Source: UKL13-2 sp947085425 (GTDB taxonomy: Bacteria > Pseudomonadota > Gammaproteobacteria > Burkholderiales > Usitatibacteraceae). From it: a stretch of 57,347 bases of DNA. The position numbers and the translations under genes are program-made. Below are positions 6,905 to 15,741 of this stretch, in pieces; the stretch's first letter is position 1; the number at the start of each line of letters is the position of its first letter. The stretch covers positions 1-57,347 of the forward strand of contig CAMTWK010000032.1 in the NCBI GenBank assembly GCA_947085425.1, read 5' to 3'. The notes beneath the pieces were generated by a model. The model made no database searches, was not told where the DNA came from, and saw only the letters and a list, made by a program, of their open reading frames with translations.

Positions 6905-9421
6905 TCATTTCCCGCTGACCGCATCCTTTTTGGGAATCAGGTGTTCCAGCGCCGGTAATTTTTTGCGCATTTCGTCGGCCGCCGCACGCGCATCATCACT
7001 ATTGGCGATCACGGTCGGTGTGATCAACACCACCAACTCGGTGCGGTTGTTGCGAAAGCTCTGCGTACCAAACAGCCCGCCGATAAAAGGAATTTTTGAC
7101 AAGAGCGGGATGCCGGAGGTGCCGGAGCCACGATCATTCTGGATCAGTCCTGCCAGCACCATGGTTTCGCCACTGCCCACATTGACGGTGGTTTGTGCTT
7201 TGCGGGTGTTGATCGGTGGGTTGTTGCCAGAGGTGGCGCCGGCCGAGCTGACTTCCTGATTCACTTCGAGTGTCACCCGGCCGCCGGCATTGATGCGCGG
7301 CGTGACGGTGAGCAACACACCGGTATCAATGTACTGACGCGAGGTCACGGTGCTGCCGCCGGTGGATGTGGTGGAGCCGGTTTCAACAGAAATACGTGTG
7401 CCGACATTGACGATACCTTTGGCGTTGTCCAACACCAACAGTTTTGGCGCCGACTCAACACGTGCGCGACCGTCCTGCCCCAGAGCTTGCAACACGGCAC
7501 GAATATCAGTGCCAACCATATTGATCAATTGCAGGCCACCGGTGGCCGGCACCAGCGGAATGGTGGCACCCGTCACCGTGCCGCGCGGGTCCGTTGCCGT
7601 GCCGAGGCCCGGCAATTGCGGCAGCGCACGCGGCAAAATGCCGCTGTCGCCGCCAGCATTGCGCAAGGCACCCATGGTGAAGTTGTTGGCGTTTATAAAC
7701 CACTCGATGCCAAATTTCAATTCGTCGGTTAATGTCACCTCGGCGACCAGCACCTCCACCAGCACCTGGCGGCGCGGCACGTCGAGCTGGCGCAGTGCGC
7801 TGCGGATGGTTTCGAAATCGGCGGGTGAGGCCAAAATCAACAATGAGTTGTTGTCGTCGTCGGCAATGATGCGGGTGTCTTTGGACACCGCCGCGCCACT
7901 GGATTGAAACAGATTGCTAATCATCGCGCCAAACGCACCGCCTCCGGCAGCAAACCCACCCGCACCACCGGCCTGCCCGCCCGGTGTGGGCGTGGTCGTG
8001 GTCGTGACCGGTCTCGCCCCAGGCGCGAGCGTGCCACTGCCGCCGCCACTGCCGGTTTGATTGCCGTAAATGCTGCTGAGTAATTGTGCCAGCCGATCGG
8101 CGCGACCGTTTTGCACGGCATAAACATTCAACCGCACCCCACCTGCCAACCCGCCGCCTTTGTCGAGGCGGTCAATCCATTTTTTAGCTTCTTCCAAATA
8201 ACGCGGCTGGGTGGTGATCACCAGCAAGGCGTTCAGCCGTTCGATGGGAATGATGCGCACAATACCGGCGAGGGGATTGGCGCTGCCGGCTGCCGCACCC
8301 GCCGCCGGTGCGGCACTGGCACCACCAAAAATTCGATCCAGATCCGCCGACAAGGCCTTGACGTCGGTCTGCATTGAAAACAAACCAACCGAATATCCCG
8401 CCAAATAATCGACGTCAAAAATGTCGACCACTTCGAGCATATGTTTGAGTTCTTTTTGGGTGCCGGACAGAATCACCAAATTGCGCAACTCATCAACCCG
8501 TACGGATGATTGCGGCTCAAGAGCATAGGGCTCCAAAATACGTGCCATGTCGCGCACACCGGCAAAACGCAATTGCACAATTTGTGTGCTGTAGCCGTTC
8601 GGCAATTGCACGGCCGTGGTCGCCACCTGCGGGGTGACCGAACCTTTTACCGCCACACCGGCCGGCATGATTTTATAAATACCATCTTCACGAATCATCA
8701 CCTGACCGTTTTGGCGCAACAACATTTCCAGCGTCGGAATAAGTTCGCTGCGCGGAATAGCGCGGGTCAAACGAATGGTGACGTTGCCGGACGTTTGCGG
8801 ATGAATCGAAAACGACTCCCGCAACATATCGCCCAGAATGGACTGCACCACGGCACGAATGTCGAGCGATTCGTAATTGAGCGTGAATTCCTCCGCGCCC
8901 TTGGTTGTGGGTGTTGGCGGCGTGGATTGGCGGACAAAATTGCCGGTGCCATGGAACAAACGGGCGCTGTCCATTTGCGGGGCAAGGCGTGCCGCACTGG
9001 CGTCCGCGGACTGGCCGGGTGCGGCTGTCGTCGCAACACGGCCGGTATCGGCGGGCGCGGTTGGCGGTGTGGTCAACGTGGGCGGCGTGGGTGGCCGCGC
9101 CCCGGTAGGACTGGTGAACATTGGCGTTGGCGCTTTTCCTGGCACCGCCGCCATCACATCCGGCACATTTGTCGGCACGCGCGCAGGGCTCACCGCTGAC
9201 TGGCTGGATGTAACCGCACCGTTTGGCTCCGGCGAAGCCGTTGCCACAGACACCTTATCCGTTGTCCCTCTGCCGACACCTTCTTCCGGCGCGGTCAGCG
9301 CACACCCGAACAACATCAATGGCAAAACCAACCATGCGGCTGCCGTCATTGTCGGCGGTCGGGCATTGGCAATTTTTGGTGTCGCAAAATTTCTCATGGT
9401 CATTCTGGTCATTCTGGTCAT
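6905..9421 (-). CDS. gspD: Type II secretion outer-membrane secretin GspD
   Basis: Last gene of the operon, up to 838 residues. The protein opens with a basic, hydrophobic lipoprotein-like leader (LVLPLMLFGCALT, cysteine near residue 40) and a long Pro/Thr/Ala-rich linker to about residue 175. The N0/N1/N2 ring-building domains follow, separated by a Gly-rich insert, and then the C-terminal secretin beta-barrel region (GTRISVETGSTTS, VLLTVTPRI, GIPLLSKIPFIGGLFG, TELVVLITP). GspD forms the 15-mer outer-membrane channel. The extreme N-terminus is uncertain: a 9-base tandem repeat creates ATG codons at 9421, 9412 and 9403, with a fourth at 9397, and none has an obvious ribosome-binding site. Confidence 0.95.
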   Translation of the reverse strand: MTRMTRMTMRNFATPKIANARPPTMTAAAWLVLPLMLFGCALTAPEEGVGRGTTDKVSVATASPEPNGAVTSSQSAVSPARVPTNVPDVMAAVPGKAPTPMFTSPTGARPPTPPTLTTPPTAPADTGRVATTAAPGQSADASAARLAPQMDSARLFHGTGNFVRQSTPPTPTTKGAEEFTLNYESLDIRAVVQSILGDMLRESFSIHPQTSGNVTIRLTRAIPRSELIPTLEMLLRQNGQVMIREDGIYKIMPAGVAVKGSVTPQVATTAVQLPNGYSTQIVQLRFAGVRDMARILEPYALEPQSSVRVDELRNLVILSGTQKELKHMLEVVDIFDVDYLAGYSVGLFSMQTDVKALSADLDRIFGGASAAPAAGAAAGSANPLAGIVRIIPIERLNALLVITTQPRYLEEAKKWIDRLDKGGGLAGGVRLNVYAVQNGRADRLAQLLSSIYGNQTGSGGGSGTLAPGARPVTTTTTPTPGGQAGGAGGFAAGGGAFGAMISNLFQSSGAAVSKDTRIIADDDNNSLLILASPADFETIRSALRQLDVPRRQVLVEVLVAEVTLTDELKFGIEWFINANNFTMGALRNAGGDSGILPRALPQLPGLGTATDPRGTVTGATIPLVPATGGLQLINMVGTDIRAVLQALGQDGRARVESAPKLLVLDNAKGIVNVGTRISVETGSTTSTGGSTVTSRQYIDTGVLLTVTPRINAGGRVTLEVNQEVSSAGATSGNNPPINTRKAQTTVNVGSGETMVLAGLIQNDRGSGTSGIPLLSKIPFIGGLFGTQSFRNNRTELVVLITPTVIANSDDARAAADEMRKKLPALEHLIPKKDAVSGK

Positions 9422-9471
9422 GTTGGGTAACCGTTTAAGCGGGCGTGATTTTACAAATTGGCTCGTCGATG

Positions 9472-10302
9472 TTACTGCGGCAAATTCTGGAATCGCCGCC
9501 GACGCGTTTGCGGCGCGTTTGGATCGGCGGGGGGGGCGGGAACGTCAGCATTGCTGGCGTCCTGCACATTTACGCCCGGTCCGACCCGGGCTGCCTGCGG
9601 TCCACTACCAGGTGCGGCGGCCATGGGTGGCACCGGTGCACCGCCCATGTCGGACCCACCCATTCCGGGCTGTGGCAAACTGCTTCCCGAGCCGGCCACT
9701 GCGGCATTACCCGGTATCGGTCCACCCATTGGATCCATCGCCCGGGGCTGGTTGAATTGTCCGGGCTGACCTGGCTGGCCTGGCGCTGCGGACGCGGCCA
9801 CATGTGGTGGCAGCGGTTTGGGTGAAGTCGAAGTACGCAACGACAGCTCTTCACGATCATCACCCAATTGCAGCACCACTTTGGTGGCTTCAACCGTGGC
9901 CACATTGATGCCGTTAATATCACTTCCCATGTTGACGCGATGGGTTTTATTGGTTGCCGCTTCATACAAATAGGCGACCGACACCTCGGCGCCGACGGTG
10001 GTACCGGCCAGTTTGAATTGCCCTTTTTTCATTGTTGTTAGTGACGCGGTACTGGCCGGTGCCGGGCGCCGGGTCGGAATAAACAGGGGGCGTTCAACGG
10101 TTTCTTTGTAATGGGCGGTCATGGGCGCGAGACTATAGGCCGGCAAAATCTTGCTGTCGAGTGAGGCAATACGTTGTTTTGAGTCGGTGGCCGCATCGGC
10201 AATCAACAAACGTCCCCAATCGGTTTCCCAGCCAATCACACCCACTGTTGTTGCCAGCGACAAACCCAACAAACTGCTGATCAAAAAACGCGCAGCAATC
10301 AT
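9472..10302 (-). CDS. Type II secretion protein XpsN/GspC-like (inner-membrane clamp)
   Basis: The 276-residue protein has a single N-terminal membrane helix (residues ~4-24) and a periplasmic region with ERPLFIPTRRPAP at about 69-81. That is the start of the homology region shared by GspC and XpsN proteins. A compact beta-rich domain follows to about residue 160, then a low-complexity tail rich in Pro, Gly and Gln with repeated PGQ units. Proteins at this position in the Xanthomonas-type operon replace GspC, linking the inner-membrane platform to the secretin. No separate gspC is present, which supports that role. The start overlaps the gspM stop by four bases; a gap of 50 bases precedes gspD. 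Confidence 0.8.
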   Translation of the reverse strand: MIAARFLISSLLGLSLATTVGVIGWETDWGRLLIADAATDSKQRIASLDSKILPAYSLAPMTAHYKETVERPLFIPTRRPAPASTASLTTMKKGQFKLAGTTVGAEVSVAYLYEAATNKTHRVNMGSDINGINVATVEATKVVLQLGDDREELSLRTSTSPKPLPPHVAASAAPGQPGQPGQFNQPRAMDPMGGPIPGNAAVAGSGSSLPQPGMGGSDMGGAPVPPMAAAPGSGPQAARVGPGVNVQDASNADVPAPPADPNAPQTRRRRFQNLPQ

Positions 10303-10967
10303 GTTTTGCTCCCGCTTGCTCCGGCCGCCGCGGATTTGGTTGGTGTCACCGCCGCCGGTTTGTCAGAACTTTTCTCAGCTTCAGTTGGCGCCAATCCCGA
10401 AACGTCAAATTGAACAAACATATCCGGCTCAAAACCGGCCTGCGGTTTGAATCCGGATGGCACTTGTGAACGAATGATCAGGTTTTCGATAAACAAATAG
10501 GGCTCGCGGCTTTCCACTGCATACAGCACCTGCCGCAAATTCTGAATACTGGCGGTCATCTGAATATTGCCGTTGATCAACCGATATCCATTTTCGTCTT
10601 TCGGCGCCAACAACTGTGACGACAACACGCGACCGTTATTGCTTTCAATAATGCTCTTCACCACGTCCTGCAAATCCGCGCCCATCAACGCCGGTGTGGC
10701 ACCCTTCAAAAAATACTTATTGGTTTCCTTGGCCTTTAGAAAGTCAGCCGCCTGCAGCAATTTTGGTCGCAATTGATTAAGCGCGGTATAACTTTCAAGT
10801 TGCCGCGCCATCTGTTTCGCCTTGGTATGTTCACGTTGGTACAGCCACCATGCGGGTATCGTCACCATTGCCACCAACAAAAGCACGGCCACACCCAACA
10901 AGGCGAGTGCAGCCAGGCGGTTTGATCGCGGCGTGCCTAAGCCGAACGGACGCACGGCGGTGTTCAT
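10299..10967 (-). CDS. gspM: Type II secretion protein GspM
   Basis: The 222-residue protein has one membrane helix (residues ~18-40) after a short basic N-terminus. A coiled-coil-forming segment (~45-75) and a periplasmic ferredoxin-like domain with VLSSQLLAP, LRQVLYAVESREPYLFIENLII follow. That pattern is typical of the T2SSM_b type of GspM. GspM pairs with GspL in the inner-membrane assembly platform. The start ATG overlaps the gspL stop (ATGA), and its own stop overlaps the next start, so expression is translationally coupled. Confidence 0.85.
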   Translation of the reverse strand: MNTAVRPFGLGTPRSNRLAALALLGVAVLLLVAMVTIPAWWLYQREHTKAKQMARQLESYTALNQLRPKLLQAADFLKAKETNKYFLKGATPALMGADLQDVVKSIIESNNGRVLSSQLLAPKDENGYRLINGNIQMTASIQNLRQVLYAVESREPYLFIENLIIRSQVPSGFKPQAGFEPDMFVQFDVSGLAPTEAEKSSDKPAAVTPTKSAAAGASGSKT

Positions 10968-12274
10968 GGCTTGTCCACCGGCTTGTTGGTTGCCACCGGC
11001 ACGGCTGGCTTAACAACAGCCGTTGCCTGGCCCGTTGTGGTCTGCGGTGGCAGGGATGGCGCATTCGGAACGGCCTGCGATGTTGGTGACGGCGGGGGTG
11101 GTGGTGATGTGGGGAATGGTGCAGATGGCGGCGGGACGGCCGGCGCAATCACAACAGGCTTTTCCGCCGCTGCCAGCAAATCAGTCATTTCCGGAGCGGT
11201 GCGGGGTTTGACCTCGGTGGCAATTTGAAATCGCTCGGTATTGGGTTGGGAACCGCGCGTGGTTTGTGCCCGCTGGGTGGTATTTTGCAAAAGGGCGGAC
11301 TGCTCGAGCAGTTCAATCATTTTTGACGCCGATGCCGCCTCACCAATCATCTGAATTTCACGTGTCGCCGGTTTGGCGGTGGTTCCTTTGCTGGCCGGCA
11401 CCAGCTTCATTTCTAAACTTTGCAGCCAAGTGGTATCCGGCGATAGTTTGGTCAGTTCCTCAACAATATCAATAGCCGGGGTGGCCGCATACTTTTTGCC
11501 GACGGCAATTTGATATTGCTGCTGCAGACGCTGAAATTCACGTTCAATTTTGCGGGTGGTTTCCACCTCAATACGGGCCTTTTCCACCAACGGTGTCAAA
11601 ACATTGATGTGGTTGCGGGTCAATACAATCGGCACCACCACTGCCGCCAGCATAGACAGCAGCAATGCCAGCAACAAACCAATATTTATTTTTTGCAATG
11701 TGGTTAAACGACGCGCGGGGCGGTCATTGATCGGCAACAGTTCAATGTGGTGTGAATCACCCACCAGACCGAGCGAAACCACCCGGCCGCCGGCACTGCG
11801 CACGCGCTGTAACGCAACATCCACCACCCGTCTCAATACCAGCGTCAGTTCAACATCGACTTTCGCCAGGCCGTCGGCCGCATCAAAACGCTGCACCAGC
11901 CGATGCGCCAGATAGACCTGATCGGGTGTAAACGGGGTTTGCCGGTCCAAATCATTGGCCAATACTTCGTCCAAATTTTCTTCCACCGCAGCGGGGTAGC
12001 AGGCAATTTTTTGCAGGACCACATCTTTTGCCAACAGAATTCGGAAATCCCGACCTTCTATACGCGCTGTGGCTGGCAACTCACCATTGGCCCCAAAAGT
12101 AATTGTCACGGTGTTGGCGTGATCCACCCAATACTTTTCAATCAGCGGAGTAAAAATCGCCGCAAGCTCGACCGACCACCACCGCCAAAACGGCGCAAGA
12201 AAGCGTGGCGCACGAACATTGACGACAGCACGGGTCGAGGAACTGGCGGCAGAATTGGGCATGACGGTAGACAT
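10964..12274 (-). CDS. gspL: Type II secretion protein GspL
   Basis: The 436-residue protein has a cytoplasmic N-terminal half (to ~residue 190) with LLAKDVVLQKIACYPA and LDRQTPFTPDQVYLA, as in the actin-like domain of GspL/PilM proteins. A membrane helix (IGLLLALLLSMLAAVVVPIVL, ~200-220) is followed by a coiled coil and a PilN-like periplasmic domain to about residue 345. The C-terminal 90 residues are Pro/Ala-rich and probably disordered. GspL recruits the ATPase GspE to the membrane and binds GspM. An alternative start at residue 5 would make little difference. It lies 18 bases after gspK. Confidence 0.85.
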   Translation of the reverse strand: MSTVMPNSAASSSTRAVVNVRAPRFLAPFWRWWSVELAAIFTPLIEKYWVDHANTVTITFGANGELPATARIEGRDFRILLAKDVVLQKIACYPAAVEENLDEVLANDLDRQTPFTPDQVYLAHRLVQRFDAADGLAKVDVELTLVLRRVVDVALQRVRSAGGRVVSLGLVGDSHHIELLPINDRPARRLTTLQKINIGLLLALLLSMLAAVVVPIVLTRNHINVLTPLVEKARIEVETTRKIEREFQRLQQQYQIAVGKKYAATPAIDIVEELTKLSPDTTWLQSLEMKLVPASKGTTAKPATREIQMIGEAASASKMIELLEQSALLQNTTQRAQTTRGSQPNTERFQIATEVKPRTAPEMTDLLAAAEKPVVIAPAVPPPSAPFPTSPPPPPSPTSQAVPNAPSLPPQTTTGQATAVVKPAVPVATNKPVDKP

Positions 12275-12292
12275 AAGTCTTATATGTTACCT

Positions 12293-13318
12293 TTATGGTG
12301 CCGGATTCGGCGGGTTCGACGGTGCTGCCAGCTTGGCTACACCGGCGGAAGTGTTACCAGTTGTTGCCGGATTTTCTACGATTTTGCCATCCGTGGTGGT
12401 GATTCCCCCGGGCTGCGCTGGATTGGCAGCCAACTCGCGGCCCTCTTTCCACGATAAATACGCAAACGGCCGTCGCGTATCGGTATAACGCCGCACCACC
12501 ACTTCGCGGGTAAAACTATTGCCGTCGGAAAACACCGCTACGCTATGAATACGTGTCGGCGTAGTGTCTGTTGATTGGCTGCGAAACAGGTTTTGGGGAA
12601 AAGTCGGCACCGGCAACCGACTGGCCCGCGCCAAATCCCGGCGCGTCAAATAGGCGTCGATTTGTTCATCACTCACGTTTGGCAGGGCGCGCAACACATC
12701 ACGCGTGGCAATTTGTTCGTTGATGCCGGTCTGCAAGGAATAAACCGTGATGAGCGGCGCGATTCGCGCGTACAGCTCCGGTGTCATGCCCATCACCAAC
12801 ACCAATTCCTCGACCGATTGAAACGGCGCATTGGCCGGGCCGTAAGTTAGACCGGCAGCCGCGTAATCTGTAGCCTCGGCCCCGCGCGGCCGTTTTTGTG
12901 AATCGGCATCACGCCAATCGGCGATGGCATCCACCAGTTTGAGCGCGTCGTCCTCAACCAGCCCCTGCGACAACAACAAGCCACGCAGCAGTTGCGCGTT
13001 GGCGGTATTGATATCGATGCGACCGGTTTCGTCTTGCATGCTGATATTGACGACCAGTTCCCCATAACGCCATTCGCGACTACTGCCATCCGCAATCCAA
13101 CGACCTTCGGTATTCTGCGGTTTGAATAACTCATAAATTGCCCGTTGTAGCCCCGCATCTGCCAGCGTCTCGGCTTTGACCCGTGCCACGGAATTACCGA
13201 CCACATTGACCTCGGTGCGTATGGTGTGTAAAAACGACACGGCAATCACACTTAGCAACGTGATAATCCACAGCACCATAATCAGTGCCACCCCGGATTG
13301 TCTGCCTGCGCGCCTCAT
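12293..13318 (-). CDS. gspK: Type II secretion minor pseudopilin GspK
   Basis: I chose the ATG at 13318 because it overlaps the gspJ stop as ATGA; an upstream ATG at 13336 is in frame. The product is then 341 residues. The N-terminus is a pseudopilin helix (GVALIMVLWIITLLSVIAV), with the cleavage site at SGVALI and lacking the usual glutamate at +5, as is normal for GspK. The large globular domain has AETLADAGLQRAIYEL, DINTANAQLL and DAIADWRDADS motifs of the family. GspK caps the pseudopilus tip with GspI and GspJ. Confidence 0.92.
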   Translation of the reverse strand: MRRAGRQSGVALIMVLWIITLLSVIAVSFLHTIRTEVNVVGNSVARVKAETLADAGLQRAIYELFKPQNTEGRWIADGSSREWRYGELVVNISMQDETGRIDINTANAQLLRGLLLSQGLVEDDALKLVDAIADWRDADSQKRPRGAEATDYAAAGLTYGPANAPFQSVEELVLVMGMTPELYARIAPLITVYSLQTGINEQIATRDVLRALPNVSDEQIDAYLTRRDLARASRLPVPTFPQNLFRSQSTDTTPTRIHSVAVFSDGNSFTREVVVRRYTDTRRPFAYLSWKEGRELAANPAQPGGITTTDGKIVENPATTGNTSAGVAKLAAPSNPPNPAP

Positions 13319-14094
13319 CGCGGCCTCGGCCCGCAAACCCGCGTCAATCCATTTGCCAAACAGCCTGCTTCCTCACCGATTTTGAGGGCCACCACCATTT
13401 CGAGCTTTTCCCGTCCCGTGTCGATGCTTAACTTCATCAACATCGGCAGTCGCACCAGATCGCGCCATTCGCTGCGCCAGGTCGGCTCATTCAAATCGGT
13501 GTCGGCACCAAAATAAGCAATCTCGACAGCGCGGACATTTTCCATTAAGCGCACAGGTGGAATCGCGGGGGGATTGGCATCAAATGCCGACGCGCCCGAT
13601 GCGGCGTTATTCAGCCCGTCAAAATTTTGCGCCTGACCGTCAAACACCTGCCGATTGAGCTGCAAGATTCCACCCTCGACCAAACTCAACTCCGCCCACT
13701 GCAAACCCGCCGCGCCGCCATTTTGTCGTGCCGCATCCAAGTTCAAAGCGGTGACATATTTGAGGCTGGCGGCGCCACCGTCAAGAGCAATGTAGGCCTG
13801 CGGCACACCACGCCAGCGCGTGGGGAAAATTTGTCCCAATTCACGACGTAAAAAATGTTCAGTGGTGCGCCAATTCGCCGCCGACTCCACCCGCGCCTCG
13901 CCCGTGTCCCAGGCGCGCATACCAATGTTGAGTGCGGCATAAATCATGCCAATCATCATTGCCAGCAAGGTGATGGCGAGCATGGTTTCGATCAACGTAA
14001 ATCCTCGCGTCCGACGTGCTCCGCGTGCACCACGCGCACCCCATCCCTGGCCCGAGCTGTGCGTTTTTGCGTCATCATGCCGGGCGATGCTCAC
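13315..14094 (-). CDS. gspJ: Type II secretion minor pseudopilin GspJ
   Basis: The 259-residue protein has the prepilin signal RGFTLIETMLAITLLAMMIGM starting near residue 30, with cleavage after the Gly and Glu at +5. The preceding leader is unusually long and contains tandem Gly-Ala-Arg units. The C-terminal part matches GspJ (RREGQIFPTRW-like region, LVEGGILQLNRQVFDGQ, VRAVEIAYFG). It is a tip component with GspI and GspK. Both ends overlap neighbouring genes by four bases. Confidence 0.9.
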   Translation of the reverse strand: MSIARHDDAKTHSSGQGWGARGARGARRTRGFTLIETMLAITLLAMMIGMIYAALNIGMRAWDTGEARVESAANWRTTEHFLRRELGQIFPTRWRGVPQAYIALDGGAASLKYVTALNLDAARQNGGAAGLQWAELSLVEGGILQLNRQVFDGQAQNFDGLNNAASGASAFDANPPAIPPVRLMENVRAVEIAYFGADTDLNEPTWRSEWRDLVRLPMLMKLSIDTGREKLEMVVALKIGEEAGCLANGLTRVCGPRPR

Positions 14095-14636
14095 AGTCGC
14101 GGTCCGATTTTCATGGTGTTGAGCGTCACCACCCGTTCGCGCCCGTCGTCGGTCTTAAACATCACGCGCAATTCAATTTCATACAGTCGCACAAACATCA
14201 ACGCATCGACATCGACATTGCCCAGCGTGGTGGCCGTAGCATTGGTGGCGGGCGCGGTCAGGCTCGACGGCAGTGGTGTGCCGCTGGTTTGTGCATTGTC
14301 GATCGCGGCCAATTCCAGACTGGAACGAATCAACGGCTCACTCGCCGTTGTGTAGGCTTTCACCGCCAGTTGCCAGGAAAAATCGTCATCAAGCTGACCG
14401 CTGGTCTCGCCTTCTTTGATTGTTTCTTCCACCCCCAGCGCCGCCAATTTTGACTCGGCAACAATCGCCGCTCTGGCGTACCGGTTGGCGACGTCAGCGT
14501 TGTTTACACCACGTGAAAAAATGGCCATTAACGTTGCCACCACCACCGCCAGCAGGGTAAACGCGACCAACACCTCCAGCAAAGAAAATCCATAAACACC
14601 AGCAATAGCGCGCGGTTTCAGGCATTTTTGTCTCAT
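14091..14636 (-). CDS. gspI: Type II secretion minor pseudopilin GspI
   Basis: The start at 14636 overlaps the gspH stop (ATGA) and gives 181 residues; the longer in-frame extension to 14699 lies inside gspH and is unlikely. The prepilin motif GFSLLEVLVAFTLLAVVVATL is near residue 16, with Glu at +5. The remainder has NADVANRYARAAIVAESKLAALG and SWQLAVKAY, in line with GspI. Its length is slightly above the usual 120-130 residues because of an inserted Ala/Thr-rich segment near the middle of the C-terminal half. Confidence 0.88.
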   Translation of the reverse strand: MRQKCLKPRAIAGVYGFSLLEVLVAFTLLAVVVATLMAIFSRGVNNADVANRYARAAIVAESKLAALGVEETIKEGETSGQLDDDFSWQLAVKAYTTASEPLIRSSLELAAIDNAQTSGTPLPSSLTAPATNATATTLGNVDVDALMFVRLYEIELRVMFKTDDGRERVVTLNTMKIGPRL

Positions 14637-15166
14637 GATGCCCGCCCCGCCTGTACTTTGGCAATCATATCGGTAACGGTGACGCGCCCGGTCAGCCAAT
14701 CAATATCGATGAAAAATTCTCGCTCCCCGGCTATGACGGTCACCCGCCCGCCATTAGACGAACCGTCCGGATAAAAACGGAAACTCGCCGACTGCGCGGT
14801 GATTTGATCGGTTTCCGCGGTAAACAATTTCAGCGTCAATTGATCATTGAGTTTGTGCACCCGCTCATCTAAGGTGGTGGTGAATTCGCGGCTGTTGACG
14901 TTGATCGACACAAACGTTTCGCGGCGGCTGTTGATGGCGTGGTCGCGCGCCATTTTCATGGCGGCGGCGAGGGTGCGCACGCTGGATTTTAATTCGCTGC
15001 CCGATACCCCGCTGCCAAATATTCGTGGTGCCAGCGTCATCATGACCGCCGCGAGCGCAATGACCAGAATGATTTCAAGCAATGAGAAACCGCGTTGGCA
15101 GGCTGCCGGCACTTGACGATGGCGGCCCAAAGGCTCTGCGTGTTTATGTTTCAACGCGGCACCCAT
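14633..15166 (-). CDS. gspH: Type II secretion minor pseudopilin GspH
   Basis: The 177-residue protein has the prepilin signal RGFSLLEIILVIALAAVMM beginning near residue 25 and a GspH beta-domain (VRTLAAAMKMARDHAINSRRETFVSIN, FYPDGSSNGGRVTV). The FYPDGSSxGG stretch is characteristic. GspH joins the pseudopilus tip to the major pseudopilin. It is 43 bases downstream of gspG. Confidence 0.9.
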   Translation of the reverse strand: MGAALKHKHAEPLGRHRQVPAACQRGFSLLEIILVIALAAVMMTLAPRIFGSGVSGSELKSSVRTLAAAMKMARDHAINSRRETFVSINVNSREFTTTLDERVHKLNDQLTLKLFTAETDQITAQSASFRFYPDGSSNGGRVTVIAGEREFFIDIDWLTGRVTVTDMIAKVQAGRAS

Positions 15167-15209
15167 TGTTCAGGGCCGCAAATACTTTCACACCAACAAA
15201 TTTGTTTGG

Positions 15210-15680
15210 TTAGTCCCACGAATGGATGTCGCGGTTCGGCCCCTCGCCGCCCTCTTTGCCATCGGCCCCCAGCGAGGTCAATTCAAAAGCACGATTGGCG
15301 TCACCCGGCGATTTGTAAATCAGGTTATTGCGCCAGGGGTCTTTTAATTCATCTGCATTTTTGACGTACGGACCGTTCCAATTCGAGACATTGCCGGGGT
15401 TGCTCAGGAGCGCGTTTAAACCTTCCTGCGAATTCGGATAACGTCCGGTGTCGAGTTTGTACAAATCCAGCGGACCGGACAGGCTGGTCAGCTTTGCCTT
15501 GGCAATGCGCACCTGCGCCTGCTCCTGCTTGCCGAAAATATTGGTCGCCGCCCACGCCGCGATCAAACCAATGATGGTGACAACAATAATTATTTCCATC
15601 AATGAAAATCCGCGTGCGGAGTTTTGACCTATGGTTTGACCGATGGGTCCATTTCTGAATAACGCGGCATTTGTCTTCAT
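15210..15680 (-). CDS. gspG: Type II secretion major pseudopilin GspG
   Basis: The 156-residue precursor has its cleavage site before FSLMEIIIVVTIIGLIAAW (near residue 25). The conserved RYPNSQEGLNALLSNP, GPYVKNADELKDPWRN and FELTSLGADGKEGGEG motifs follow, including the calcium-binding loop region at the C-terminus. GspG polymerises into the periplasmic pseudopilus that pushes substrates through the secretin. The leader is longer than the usual 6-8 residues; a start closer to the signal (no in-frame ATG is obvious) would need a non-ATG codon. Confidence 0.95.
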   Translation of the reverse strand: MKTNAALFRNGPIGQTIGQNSARGFSLMEIIIVVTIIGLIAAWAATNIFGKQEQAQVRIAKAKLTSLSGPLDLYKLDTGRYPNSQEGLNALLSNPGNVSNWNGPYVKNADELKDPWRNNLIYKSPGDANRAFELTSLGADGKEGGEGPNRDIHSWD

Positions 15681-15741
15681 CTTATCCTCGTACGCATAAC
15701 GGTGATTAACGCATTGTAAAAAAGAGTGCCGACGCTTGGCT

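Noticed and set aside
7193..9755. Several long plus-strand ORFs across gspD and the XpsN gene
   Set aside because: Antisense to clear secretion genes.
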